A stretch of 58,075 bases of DNA, taken from assembly GCA_022768375.1 (NCBI GenBank), contig JALEMG010000003.1:1-58075 (forward strand). The letters are read 5' to 3'. Made by a program: the position numbers and the translations under genes. This document shows positions 16,561 to 24,968 of the stretch, in pieces. Within the stretch, counting starts at the first letter, position 1. Each line of letters opens with the position of its first letter. The notes under the pieces were generated by a model. The model saw nothing but the letters and a program-made list of their open reading frames with translations, ran no database searches and had not been told where the DNA came from. The DNA is from Lentisphaeria bacterium (lineage in GTDB: Bacteria; Verrucomicrobiota; Lentisphaeria; Victivallales; Victivallaceae).

Positions 16561-17739
16561 TCAGATCTTCAGATCCGGAATCCTCCACGAAAAACCGCTT
16601 TTCCTCACCGCCGGGACATTCGCCTTGACGATCTCCGGCGGAGTGTGACAGATGCGGTGCAGTTCCTGAAATCTGCCCATCAGTTCCTTGTCCACGGCAA
16701 CGCCGCGCTGCTGCGCCGTCCCCACCGCCAGATTGGTGAAAGTGTACCGCGCATCGGCATTGTCCGCGAAATCCCGCATCGCCCGCCGGTACTCCTGCTG
16801 GAACCGCCCCTCGTCCCGCTGCAGAATCGTCAGCAAAATCTCCCGGGCGCCCCAGTCCTCCGGGTGCGCCGCCACCGCGTGTTCGGTCATCCGCCGCAGA
16901 ATCACCGGATGCTGCTGGTTGAGGAACGCGGCCAAACCGCACAGCCCGATGATCAGTCGCTCCTCCTCCGGCGTACCGCCCCGGGGAATCTCCGGGTCCA
17001 GCAGCAGCCGCCGGTACAGCGCACCGTGCCGGCAGATCAGATCCTGCCCCATGAGCCGGAAATCGTGCTGATCTCCCTCCGGCAATTTGGAGGTCTGCGA
17101 CTGATGCACCCGGTAAAGCGCCCGCGGATGCTCCCGATCAAAGTGGTACAGCGTATCCTCGGCCAGACGCATCATCAGCCAGACGTCGTGGTTGATCCGG
17201 CTGTACGGCAGCGGCCGGTAGTTGCCGTGAGCGAACAGCACCTCCCGGCGAATCAGCATCGCATTGATATTGATCCGGGGCTGAAAAAACTCCAGAAACG
17301 GCGAGAAGCCCTCCCCGTGGACCTCGCCGGTCAGACCGTTGTCGTCAAAAAGGTATTTCTGCGCATAGGATGCACCGTATTCCGGGTGCCCGTCCAGAAA
17401 TTTCACCACCCGGTCCAGATCAAAGGGCAGCATGATGTCATCCTGATCGAAGGAGGCGATATAACGTCCGCCCGACAACTCCGCCAGTTGACAACTGGCC
17501 GCGCCCACCCCGCGATTCTCCGGGAAGTGAAACGCCCGCACCACCCCCGGGAACTCCCGCTCGTACCCGGACAGCGCCGGGAAGACCCCGTCCGGAGAAC
17601 CGTCGTCCCCCAGCAGCAGTTCGGCCCGGCACTTGGAGCGCCGGATCAACTTCACGATCGAACGGATCGCCGCATCCAGCCACGTCAGGCGCGGCCGGTA
17701 CACCGGGATGAAGAAACTGACATCAAAAATTTCCGGCAT
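16561..17739 (-). CDS. family 2 glycosyltransferase
   Basis: The 392-residue GT-A fold enzyme opens with VSFFIPVYRP, then DDGSPDG (nucleotide binding), ENRGVGAA and SFDQDDIM (metal/UDP-binding DxD-like motif). Residues beyond about 230 form an extra C-terminal region rich in helices without recognised motifs. It probably transfers a sugar from a nucleotide donor to a surface glycan. The start at 17739 is chosen because GGAGAG lies 6 nt upstream; an in-frame extension to 17787 lacks a ribosome binding site. It is driven by the promoter at 17790-17818. Confidence 0.85.
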   Translation of the reverse strand: MPEIFDVSFFIPVYRPRLTWLDAAIRSIVKLIRRSKCRAELLLGDDGSPDGVFPALSGYEREFPGVVRAFHFPENRGVGAASCQLAELSGGRYIASFDQDDIMLPFDLDRVVKFLDGHPEYGASYAQKYLFDDNGLTGEVHGEGFSPFLEFFQPRININAMLIRREVLFAHGNYRPLPYSRINHDVWLMMRLAEDTLYHFDREHPRALYRVHQSQTSKLPEGDQHDFRLMGQDLICRHGALYRRLLLDPEIPRGGTPEEERLIIGLCGLAAFLNQQHPVILRRMTEHAVAAHPEDWGAREILLTILQRDEGRFQQEYRRAMRDFADNADARYTFTNLAVGTAQQRGVAVDKELMGRFQELHRICHTPPEIVKANVPAVRKSGFSWRIPDLKI

Positions 17740-17789
17740 TTGCCACTCTCCGCCGTACCTTGTGACAACTCTTTGACACTTCGCCACTT

Positions 17790-17818
17790 AATATACGATT
17801 GCCCGAAATGATTTGCAA
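17790..17818 (-). promoter_or_regulatory. promoter of the glycosyltransferase gene
   Basis: TTGCAA (17813-17818) and TATATT (17790-17795) on the minus strand with a 17-bp spacer; divergent from the zupT promoter. Confidence 0.75.
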
Positions 17819-17859
17819 GTCGTCCGGCGATTTTTCGGCGTTTTTTTCAGAACGTCCGC

Positions 17860-17887
17860 TTGACAAACGCCGGAATCGAAGTATAAT
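17860..17887 (+). promoter_or_regulatory. consensus sigma-70 promoter of zupT
   Basis: TTGACA (17860-17865), 16-bp spacer, TATAAT (17882-17887): a full consensus match. Confidence 0.85.
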
Positions 17888-17940
17888 CCCCGGAGGAACG
17901 CGGTGCCGGACCGCACCGTTTTCGGAAACAGGAAAGGATC

Positions 17941-18759
17941 GTGCCGATCATGACGGATTTCCCCTCGTCCGGACAGTTGCTGTTCAGTCTGCTGCTGACG
18001 CTCGGCGCCGGTCTCGCCACCGGGGTGGGCAGTTGCATCGCGTTTTTCTTCAAGCGTTCCAATCGGAAGTTTCTCTCCTTTGCGCTGGGTTTCTCCGGCG
18101 GAGTGATGATCTACATTTCGCTGGCAAAACTCCTTCCCGATGCCGGATCCGGGCTCGGCGTTCTCTGGGGCGACCGTCCCGGGACATTGGCCGCGCTGAC
18201 CGCCTTCCTCGGCGGCGTGCTGCTGGCATCGGGCATCGACAAACTCATTCCCGCCTATGAAAATCCCCATGAAGTCAGAGCCGTGGAGGAGATGGATTCT
18301 CCCCGACACCGGGACAAACTCCTGCGCAGCGGCATGCTTTTCGCCTTGGCCATTGCCGTTCACAATTTTCCCGAGGGCATGGCCGTATTCATTTCCGGCA
18401 TCGCCGATCCCGCCACCGGAATCTCCATCGCCGTCGCAATCGCCATCCACAACATCCCCGAAGGCATCACCGTCTCCGTGCCGATCTATCACGCCACCGG
18501 CAGCCGCAAAAAGGCTTTCCTCTACTCCTTCGGTTCCGGACTGGCCGAACCGTGCGGCGCATTGGCGGCATGGTTTATCTTCGGCCCGCGGCTCTCCCCC
18601 GTCCTGCTCTCCGCGCTGTTCGCCGCCGTCGCAGGAATCATGGTCTACATCTCCTTCGACGAACTGCTCCCGCTGGCCGAGGAGTACGGCGAGCACCATT
18701 GGGCCGTCTGCGGATCAATCGTCGGCATGTTCGTCATCGCCATTTCGCTGATTCTTTAG
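17941..18759 (+). CDS. zupT: ZIP-family zinc transporter ZupT
   Basis: The 272-residue membrane protein of the ZIP family imports zinc and possibly other divalent metals. It has about eight transmembrane segments and the two transport-site motifs HNFPEG and HNIPEG in helices 4 and 5. A short cytoplasmic loop (about 102-125) replaces the longer His-rich loop of many ZIP proteins. Translation may start at GTG 17941, close behind AGGAAAGG, or at ATG 17950. It is monocistronic, with a consensus promoter and no visible Zur-like palindrome. Confidence 0.9.
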   Translation: MPIMTDFPSSGQLLFSLLLTLGAGLATGVGSCIAFFFKRSNRKFLSFALGFSGGVMIYISLAKLLPDAGSGLGVLWGDRPGTLAALTAFLGGVLLASGIDKLIPAYENPHEVRAVEEMDSPRHRDKLLRSGMLFALAIAVHNFPEGMAVFISGIADPATGISIAVAIAIHNIPEGITVSVPIYHATGSRKKAFLYSFGSGLAEPCGALAAWFIFGPRLSPVLLSALFAAVAGIMVYISFDELLPLAEEYGEHHWAVCGSIVGMFVIAISLIL

Positions 18760-18778
18760 ATTTTCCCGTTTCGGAGTA

Positions 18779-18806
18779 TTGACAAACCGAAAAAACGGGC
18801 TATATT
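18779..18806 (+). promoter_or_regulatory. promoter of the GntR gene
   Basis: TTGACA (18779-18784), 16-bp spacer, TATATT (18801-18806). The -35 lies in the loop of an imperfect hairpin (18765-18798). Confidence 0.75.
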
Positions 18807-18813
18807 AATAGCT

Positions 18814-18833
18814 GTATACAAAAATCGGTATAC
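18814..18833 (+). promoter_or_regulatory. two GTATAC sites at the GntR transcription start, candidate operator
   Basis: Two palindromic GTATAC hexamers (18814-18819 and 18828-18833) with 14 bp between their starts sit on the expected transcription start, between the promoter and the regulator gene. The position suits autorepression by the GntR protein encoded next. Confidence 0.5.
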
Positions 18834-18868
18834 GCAAAAAGACGATAATAAACGAAAGGTCCTGAAGT

Positions 18869-19903
18869 ATGCGGTCGCCGGTGGAACTGCCGCGCCGGGC
18901 GGAGAGCGCCCGCAACGCGCTGATCACCTACATCCACGACCACGGTCTGACCACCGGGGATCGGTTGCCGCCCTACGCCCGATTGCGGGCGGAGTTCGGA
19001 TTCGGCAGTCAGACCATCGCCGCCGCGGTGGAATCGCTGTGCAAACTGGGAGTGCTGGAGGTGCGGGACAAGGTCGGGCTTTTCGTGGCCGATCCCCACG
19101 GCGGCAACCTGACCGGACGAACGGTCGCGGTGGCGGTGCGGCCGCTGGCGGGCAGCGCCTACGCGGCCACGTTGGCCGGGTTCATCCAGAAATTGCTGAA
19201 CGAGCGGAGTTGCCGGTGTCTGACCTTCTACCGCAACTCCACTCCGGCGGACTCCCCCCACCCCGCGCTCTCCGAATTTCCGGGGCTGGAACAGGCGGTG
19301 TTTGAACGCCGCTGCGACGGTATCATCTCCCTTTGTCCTTTCGCCAAAAACGATCAGCGCCGGCTGAGCAAACTCGGCGTGCCGTGCTGCTTCATCGGGG
19401 ACGACGACCACGACACCATGCCGCTGGCGGTGGTCATCGAGGTCAAACGCTTCATCGCCGACGCGGTCGCCGCGTTGCGGCGGGCCGGCTGCCGGAACAT
19501 CATTCAACTCTGCACTTCGGCGGAGCAGTTGGCTCTGCGGGGCAGTCATCCCCCCGCGATGGTGGGCAATTCCTACGACGGCGGCAAACGCATCGCCGCC
19601 AGACTGCTGGCCCTGCCCGAAGCCGAGCGGCCGGATGGGATCATCAGCGACGACGACACGATCGTCAGCGGTCTGCTCTCGGGCATCGTCACCGGACAAC
19701 TGCCGCAGGTTTCCTATCTGCCGAATATTGCCACCATCGTCCATGCGGAACTCGGCGAGTGCTATCCCTCCGACCGCATGATCCTTTTCCGTCAGAATAT
19801 CGAAACTTACGCGGCGCTGGCCGTGGGGTTGCTGCTGGGCGTCCTACGGGGCGACCGGCCGGAGGAAACGCAGTTGTTCTACCGGTTCGATCCGGTAAGG
19901 TGA
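18869..19903 (+). CDS. GntR-type regulator with LacI-like effector domain
   Basis: The 344-residue regulator has a GntR-type winged helix at residues 10-70 (ALITYIHDHGLTTGDRLPPY; LRAEFGFGSQTIAAAVESL) and a periplasmic-binding-protein-like effector domain from about 80 to the end (CDGIISLCPF; MVGNSYDGG; PDGIISDDDTIVSG). This GntR-plus-LacI-domain layout is common in Lentisphaerae and Verrucomicrobia and usually senses a sugar. It lies 49 bp before the aminotransferase gene on the same strand and probably controls it and the oxidoreductase gene. Confidence 0.8.
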   Translation: MRSPVELPRRAESARNALITYIHDHGLTTGDRLPPYARLRAEFGFGSQTIAAAVESLCKLGVLEVRDKVGLFVADPHGGNLTGRTVAVAVRPLAGSAYAATLAGFIQKLLNERSCRCLTFYRNSTPADSPHPALSEFPGLEQAVFERRCDGIISLCPFAKNDQRRLSKLGVPCCFIGDDDHDTMPLAVVIEVKRFIADAVAALRRAGCRNIIQLCTSAEQLALRGSHPPAMVGNSYDGGKRIAARLLALPEAERPDGIISDDDTIVSGLLSGIVTGQLPQVSYLPNIATIVHAELGECYPSDRMILFRQNIETYAALAVGLLLGVLRGDRPEETQLFYRFDPVR

Positions 19904-19952
19904 ATATCAGGCATTGTCAAAAAGCCACCCAAATCCAAAAGGAGAAAACATC

Positions 19953-21227
19953 ATGGCAAACGACAAAATCAAACAGTTGGCGATCAATGGCGGACCGAAA
20001 GTCTACAACAAGCCCTTCCCGGCCTGGCCGCAGTTCAACCCGGCGGTCTACGACAAGGTCGTGGACATCCTCAAATCCGGCAAGGTCAATTACTGGACCG
20101 GAAAAATCGGTATGAAATTCGAGCAGGAGTGGTCCAAGTGGCTCGGCGTGCGCAACTCCATCAGCGTGTCCAACGGCACCGCGGCGCTGCACACCGCGCT
20201 CTCCAGCCTCGGCATCGGTTCCGGCGACGAAGTGATCTGTACCAGTTACAGTTTCATCGCCTCCAGTTTCTGCGCGCTGCAGGCCGGAGCGCTGCCGGTT
20301 TTCGTCGATGTCGGCACCGACCATCTGCTGGACCCGGCCAAGATCGAGGAGGCCATCACCGACCGGACCAAAGCGATCGTCGTCGTCCACCTCTACGGCA
20401 CCGTGGCGGACATGGACCCGATCCTCGCCATCGCCAGGAAGCACAACCTCTATGTGGTGGAAGACTGCGCCCAGTGCTTCGGCGGCGTCTACAAAGGCAA
20501 AAAGGCCGGTACCATCGGTGATGTCGGCTGCTTCAGTTTCTGCCAGAGCAAGCACTTCACCACCGGCGGCGAAGGCGGCATGGTCTGCACCAACAACGAC
20601 GATCTGGCGTGGGAGTGCCGTTCTTTCCGCGACCACGGCTACGATGTGCGCGCCAAACTCAATCTGCTGGAGATGGAAGGCAAGCAACTCTACATCCACC
20701 GCCGCGTGGGATTCAACTTCCGGATGACCGAGATTCAGAGCCAGATCGGTCTGTGCGAACTGGAGCGTTTCGACTCCTGGAACATGCCCAATCGCACCCG
20801 CAGCGGCAAAATGCTCATCAAGGCCCTCGGCAGCCATCCGCTGGTGAAGTACGCCCCGGTGGACACCCCGGAACGGCAGAACGCCTTCTGGCTGGTCCCG
20901 TTCGTGCTGGACACCGATAAACTCACCTGCTCCGCCAAGGAATTCATCGCCGCGGTGCAGGCCGAAGGCGCCGCCGCCTACAGCGTTCTGTGGCCGGAGA
21001 TGTACAAGGAGGAGGCCTACACCGCCCGCAAAGGCTTCGGTCTGGTCGGCTATCCCTTCAACGATCCCCGTCATCGCACCATCGACTACAGCAAGTGCAA
21101 CTGCAAAATGGCCAACTGGCTCACCGACCGCACCATCAGTTTCTGGACCCATCCGACCTACACCGAGGAGCATATCCAGGCTGATATCGATGCCTTCAAC
21201 AAGGTTGCCGACGCCTACATGAAGTAA
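19953..21227 (+). CDS. DegT/DnrJ/EryC1/StrS family aminotransferase
   Basis: The 424-residue PLP enzyme has the family pattern: SGKVNYWTG and NGTAALHTAL (cofactor phosphate binding), VVEDCAQCFGGVYKGKKAGT (Asp contacting the PLP ring nitrogen), and SFCQSKHFTTGGEGG with the Schiff-base Lys. The family makes amino sugars from keto sugars. AAAGGAGAAAACATC precedes the ATG at 19953. With the Gfo/Idh oxidoreductase 19 bp downstream and a GntR regulator upstream, the cluster may handle an amino sugar or an inositol-like compound; direction and substrate are not known. Confidence 0.88.
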   Translation: MANDKIKQLAINGGPKVYNKPFPAWPQFNPAVYDKVVDILKSGKVNYWTGKIGMKFEQEWSKWLGVRNSISVSNGTAALHTALSSLGIGSGDEVICTSYSFIASSFCALQAGALPVFVDVGTDHLLDPAKIEEAITDRTKAIVVVHLYGTVADMDPILAIARKHNLYVVEDCAQCFGGVYKGKKAGTIGDVGCFSFCQSKHFTTGGEGGMVCTNNDDLAWECRSFRDHGYDVRAKLNLLEMEGKQLYIHRRVGFNFRMTEIQSQIGLCELERFDSWNMPNRTRSGKMLIKALGSHPLVKYAPVDTPERQNAFWLVPFVLDTDKLTCSAKEFIAAVQAEGAAAYSVLWPEMYKEEAYTARKGFGLVGYPFNDPRHRTIDYSKCNCKMANWLTDRTISFWTHPTYTEEHIQADIDAFNKVADAYMK

Positions 21228-21246
21228 ACGGGAAACGGTGTCTGAG

Positions 21247-22314
21247 ATGAAAAAGGTCAAATATGCGATCATCGGCTTCGGCGGCATCGCGGAGAACCGC
21301 ATCGCCAAAGAGGGGTTCGGTTGCGATAAAACCCGGTTCAGCGGCCTGCCCAACGCGGAACTGATCGGTGCGACCGACATGAATCCCGCCCGGGAGAGCG
21401 CGGCAAAGGCGCTGGGGCTCAAGTGGTACAAAAACATGGACGAGATCTTCGCCGATCCGGAGATCGACGCGGTTTATGTTGCGACCAACAATCTGAGCCA
21501 CGCGCCCATCGCCATCAAAGCGATGAATGCCGGCAAGCACGTCATGTCCGAAAAACCGTTGGCCACCAGTGTGGCCGACGGTCGGGCCATGGTCCGACTG
21601 GCGGCAAAAAAACACCTGAGTCTGACGGTGGACCACATGATGGTCTACAACGCCTTCAACCAACTGGCGCGCAAGTATGTGGCCGCCGGGAAACTGGGCA
21701 AGGTCGGCGACAGTTGCTTCCACATGGAGTTCCTCTATGGCGCCACGCCGGAAGAAGCCAGGACCTGGCGGTGCAACAATGTGGATGAAATGGGCGGTCC
21801 GATCGGCGATGTGGCGTCCCACTGCGTCTACATGGCGGAATTTATGTTCGACAGCCCGATCCAGCAGGTCCAGGCGGTCTATCTGCCCAAGACCCTGCCG
21901 ATCAAGGCCGAGGACGGCGCGTACATCAAGTTCACGCTGGCCAACGGTCAGGTCGGCTCGTTCAAGGTCGCCTTTTCCGAGGCTCGCGGCGGATTGATCG
22001 GCACCCTCTCCAACCTCGGATACGAGATCTACGGAGACGCGGCGGTGCTTCGGGCTTTCGGGGCGATGTTCCAGTTGTCCGGCTATCCGGACGAACCTTA
22101 CGCCATCCGGCTGGAACTGGAGAGCGCCAACGGGATCAAACCCCTGCGGCCCCGCAAGTTCCCGAACATCTATCAGCAGATCATCACCAAACATGCCCAG
22201 TCGGTCCTCGACGGCAAGCCGCTGAATGCGGAGGATGGTCTGCGCAATCTGCGCGCTTGTCTGGCCATGCACAAATCCGCCCGCAACGGCGGCAAAGCGT
22301 ACGTGGTCCGATAA
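21247..22314 (+). CDS. Gfo/Idh/MocA family oxidoreductase
   Basis: The 355-residue NAD(P)-dependent sugar oxidoreductase has an N-terminal Rossmann domain (KYAIIGFGGIAENRIA) and the family's catalytic motif EKPLATS near residue 104, with a C-terminal Gfo/Idh-like domain (GGPIGDVASHCVYMAEF; His as a likely catalytic residue). A GTG three codons upstream is an alternative start; the ATG gives the usual family N-terminus. It ends at an intrinsic terminator, closing the regulator-aminotransferase-oxidoreductase unit. Confidence 0.88.
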   Translation: MKKVKYAIIGFGGIAENRIAKEGFGCDKTRFSGLPNAELIGATDMNPARESAAKALGLKWYKNMDEIFADPEIDAVYVATNNLSHAPIAIKAMNAGKHVMSEKPLATSVADGRAMVRLAAKKHLSLTVDHMMVYNAFNQLARKYVAAGKLGKVGDSCFHMEFLYGATPEEARTWRCNNVDEMGGPIGDVASHCVYMAEFMFDSPIQQVQAVYLPKTLPIKAEDGAYIKFTLANGQVGSFKVAFSEARGGLIGTLSNLGYEIYGDAAVLRAFGAMFQLSGYPDEPYAIRLELESANGIKPLRPRKFPNIYQQIITKHAQSVLDGKPLNAEDGLRNLRACLAMHKSARNGGKAYVVR

Positions 22315-22330
22315 TCCCGGAGAAAACACA

Positions 22331-22369
22331 AAAAAACGCGGCCCGACATTGCGTCCGCCGCGTTTTTTT
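22331..22369. terminator. intrinsic terminator, works in both directions
   Basis: AAAAAACGCGGC (22331-22342) pairs with GCCGCGTTTTTTT (22356-22369). There is a T-run after the stem on either strand, so it can end the Gfo/Idh transcript and the predicted minus-strand transcript from 22480. Confidence 0.9.
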
Positions 22370-22473
22370 GTGCATGAGAACCGGTCCCTCCCCCCGAGGC
22401 GCCTCCGTCCGCCCGGACCCGCCCGCCGGAACGGGGAAGGACCGGCGGGCGGGCTTCATCATAACTCCTCTGT
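22335..22473 (-). ncRNA. candidate small transcript or leader with alternative stems
   Basis: On the minus strand, a promoter (22480-22507) is followed by GAGGAGTT and two ATGs, then strong stems and the bidirectional terminator. Stem A pairs the segments at forward 22442-22453 and 22418-22429 (12 bp). A second pairing is possible between CCGGTCCTTCCCC (22433-22445) and a downstream G-rich segment ending in AGGGACCGG (near 22380-22394). Because these share bases they exclude each other. This may be a regulatory RNA, an attenuator or the start of a short leader peptide (MMKPARRSFPVP...). Expression is not shown by sequence. Confidence 0.3.
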
Positions 22474-22479
22474 CTGCAT

Positions 22480-22507
22480 AATATATCGTAAAAAATTAGA
22501 ATTTCAA
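22480..22507 (-). promoter_or_regulatory. minus-strand promoter in the spacer before mraY
   Basis: TTGAAA (22502-22507), 16-bp spacer, TATATT (22480-22485). There is no ordinary gene downstream before the terminator. The rest of the spacer from 22508 to about 22650 is AT-rich and shows nothing I recognise. Confidence 0.5.
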
Positions 22508-22653
22508 ACAGAAATTAAGTTTTTTATTAATTTTTACACCCCTGCGCCCCCTTTTCGGGGGGAAGCGGAAAAAACTCGGAGAGTGTGGGACTTCGTTTCC
22601 CGGAGAAGGGAATTTTTCCTTGCCAAAAATGGCCGTAAAAAAGGCTTCGCCCC

Positions 22654-22682
22654 TTGCTTTTTCGATCGACCGGCAATATAAT
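22654..22682 (+). promoter_or_regulatory. promoter of mraY
   Basis: TTGCTT (22654-22659), 17-bp spacer, TATAAT (22677-22682). Confidence 0.65.
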
Positions 22683-22722
22683 AAAGCCGTGACAGATCAC
22701 GATTCATGGAAAAAGGAGCAAC

Positions 22723-23826
22723 ATGCTGTACTATCTCTCCGCACTGGAAAAAGTTTTCGGGCCCTTCCGGTTGTTTGAATATGTGACGTTCCGGGCCGGC
22801 GGCGCGGCGGTCACGGCGTTTCTGATCGTGGTCCTGCTGGGCGGATGGTTCGCTCAGGTACTGCGCCGGTTCAACATCCGAGCCGCCGCCCGCTACGACG
22901 GATTGATCCCGGATGAACTGCTGGACAGAAAAAAGAACAGCACGCCGTGCATGGGGGGGATACTGCTGATCGGCGCGGTGCTGTTTTCCGCGGTGCTGTG
23001 GAGCCGCTGGGACGGGGCCAACGGGATCAGTTGGACGCTGATTGCCGGGACCGCCGGATTCGCGCTGATCGGTTTTCTGGACGATTTTCTGAAAGTATTC
23101 TACCAGAAGCGGGACGGTCTGCCGGGCAAACCGAAATTGCTGGGGCAGTTCATCATCGGGACCGCGGTGTTTTTCTTTCTGTGGAGCCGTCCGGCGCTGC
23201 ACGAGTTGATGCGCGGATTTTTCATTCCGTTTTTCAAGCATCCGTTTTTCGCGGGGGCGTGGTGGATCCCGGTATTCTCCATCGCCATCATCATCGTGGG
23301 ATCGGCCAACGCGGTGAATCTGACCGACGGCAAGGACGGTCTGGCCACCGGATGCACGATCTTCTGTTCGCTCTCCTACGCGGTGCTGACCTACTTCATG
23401 GGGCACAAGATTTTCGCCAACTACCTCAATCTGCCCTACATCAACGGGATCGCGGAAGCGGTGGTCTTCGCATCGGCCGTCGGCGGCGGCTGTATCGGGT
23501 TTCTGTGGCATAACTGCCATCCGGCGGCAATGTTCATGGGCGACACCGGCAGTCTGGCGCTGGGCGGAGCCGTCGGCATGCTGGCGGTGCTCACCCGTCA
23601 GGAACTGCTGCTGGCGCTGGTCGGGGGTGTTTTCGTCATGGAGATCGTATCGGTGATGCTGCAGGTGGCGTCATTCAAACTGACCGGGAAACGAATCTTT
23701 CTCTGCACGCCGATTCACCATCATTTTGAACGTCTGGGCTGGACGGAAACACAGATCGTGGTCCGGTTCTGGATCCTGTCCGGTATTTTCGCGCTGCTGG
23801 CGCTGGCGACCTTGAAACTGCGCTGA
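22723..23826 (+). CDS. mraY: phospho-N-acetylmuramoyl-pentapeptide transferase MraY
   Basis: The 367-residue, roughly ten-helix membrane enzyme links UDP-MurNAc-pentapeptide to undecaprenyl phosphate (lipid I), so this organism makes peptidoglycan. Family motifs: KNSTPCMGG near residue 70, LDDFLKV (the Asp-Asp pair), NAVNLTDGKDGLA, FMGDTGSLALG, and the terminal PIHHHFE. AAGGAG lies 5 nt before the ATG. It stands alone with its own promoter, away from the mur/fts cluster where it is normally found, and converges with dprA 5 bp away. Confidence 0.95.
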   Translation: MLYYLSALEKVFGPFRLFEYVTFRAGGAAVTAFLIVVLLGGWFAQVLRRFNIRAAARYDGLIPDELLDRKKNSTPCMGGILLIGAVLFSAVLWSRWDGANGISWTLIAGTAGFALIGFLDDFLKVFYQKRDGLPGKPKLLGQFIIGTAVFFFLWSRPALHELMRGFFIPFFKHPFFAGAWWIPVFSIAIIIVGSANAVNLTDGKDGLATGCTIFCSLSYAVLTYFMGHKIFANYLNLPYINGIAEAVVFASAVGGGCIGFLWHNCHPAAMFMGDTGSLALGGAVGMLAVLTRQELLLALVGGVFVMEIVSVMLQVASFKLTGKRIFLCTPIHHHFERLGWTETQIVVRFWILSGIFALLALATLKLR

Positions 23827-23831
23827 GGGCC

Positions 23832-24968
23832 TCACTCCTCCGACGGGCCGCGCCGGTTGGTCCGACTGCCGGTCAGGTGGTAGTAGTGTTCGGCGTCGCG
23901 CTCGATCAGCAGTTTGAATTCCAACTTCATCAGCGTCGCCAGCAGTCGGCCGGGGTCCATGCCGGTGGCCGCCGCAAGTTCCTCCAGATCCGCGTCGCCG
24001 TTTTGAAGCAGGCCGTACACCCGGGCGCAGTCCGGTTCCAACTCCTCGGATCCGACCACCTCGCCGGAGGAAGCGTCCAACTGCCCGGGACGCAGACCGG
24101 TGCGGAGCGCATCCATGACGTCGTCGAAGTTTTCCACCAGCCCGGCGCCCTCTTTGATCAGGCGGTGACATCCCTGCGCCTGCGGGTTATCCACCCGCCC
24201 CGGCAGAGCGAACACCTCCCGGCCCAGTTCCGCCGCCAGCCGCGCGGTGATGAGGGCTCCGCTCTCCGGACCGGCTTCGATCACCAGCGTGGCCCGGCAC
24301 AACCCCGCCACGATCCGGTTGCGGCGGGGGAAATTGGTTTTGGAAATCGGATAATCCAGCGGAAATTCGCTGATGACCGCGCCGCCGCCCTGCACCATTT
24401 TGCGGGCGAGTTCCAGATTTTCCCGAGGATACATGTGACGCAGTCCGCACCCGAGAACACCGATGGTCCGGCCAGCCATCTCCACCGCGGTCCGGTGCGC
24501 GATGGCGTCCACTCCGCTGGCCAGCCCGGAAATGATGGTAAATCCGCAGGCGACCGCCTCCTCGCAGATGATCCGGGCCATTTTCTGCCCGTAGGCGGTG
24601 ATTCTCCGACTGCCGACAACAGCAATCGAACGGTCCGGCGTTTCCGGCAGACGGCCCCGGACGTACAGTGCGAGAGGCGGATCGAACAACTCTCTGAGCA
24701 TGGCAGGGTAGTTGTCGTCCGCCGGGGTGATGATCCGCACGCCGCCGCGGTCCGCGACAGCCAGTTCCCGGGCCAGTTCCGCATCCCAGTCGAAATTGAT
24801 GATCCGCTCGGCCAAAGTCGCGCCGATGCCCTCCACCTGAAGCAAGTCGCCCCGGGTGGCGGCCCGGATACCGTCCGCGTCACCGAAAATCTCCAGCAAT
24901 TTCCGATACTTGACCCAGCCGAGCCCGGGGATCATGTTGACGGCGATGCAGAGTTCCCGACCGGTCAT
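23832..24968 (-). CDS. dprA: DNA-processing protein DprA
   Basis: The 378-residue protein loads RecA on incoming single-stranded DNA in natural transformation. An N-terminal helix-hairpin-helix-like part (about 1-70: IPGLGWVKYRKLLEIFG; VEGIGATLAERI) precedes the Rossmann-like DprA core (VVGSRRITAYG; GLASGVDAIAH; GVLGCGL; YPREN; FPRRNRIVAGL; GALITARLA). The C-terminus has a winged-helix domain (about 300-365). Its ATG overlaps the TGA of the upstream fusion gene. Confidence 0.93.
   Translation of the reverse strand: MTGRELCIAVNMIPGLGWVKYRKLLEIFGDADGIRAATRGDLLQVEGIGATLAERIINFDWDAELARELAVADRGGVRIITPADDNYPAMLRELFDPPLALYVRGRLPETPDRSIAVVGSRRITAYGQKMARIICEEAVACGFTIISGLASGVDAIAHRTAVEMAGRTIGVLGCGLRHMYPRENLELARKMVQGGGAVISEFPLDYPISKTNFPRRNRIVAGLCRATLVIEAGPESGALITARLAAELGREVFALPGRVDNPQAQGCHRLIKEGAGLVENFDDVMDALRTGLRPGQLDASSGEVVGSEELEPDCARVYGLLQNGDADLEELAAATGMDPGRLLATLMKLEFKLLIERDAEHYYHLTGSRTNRRGPSEE

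Noticed and set aside
22184-22462. 92-codon minus-strand gene
   Set aside because: The start signals look real, but the frame crosses a strong terminator and then runs antisense to the Gfo/Idh gene; only a short leader peptide is plausible.
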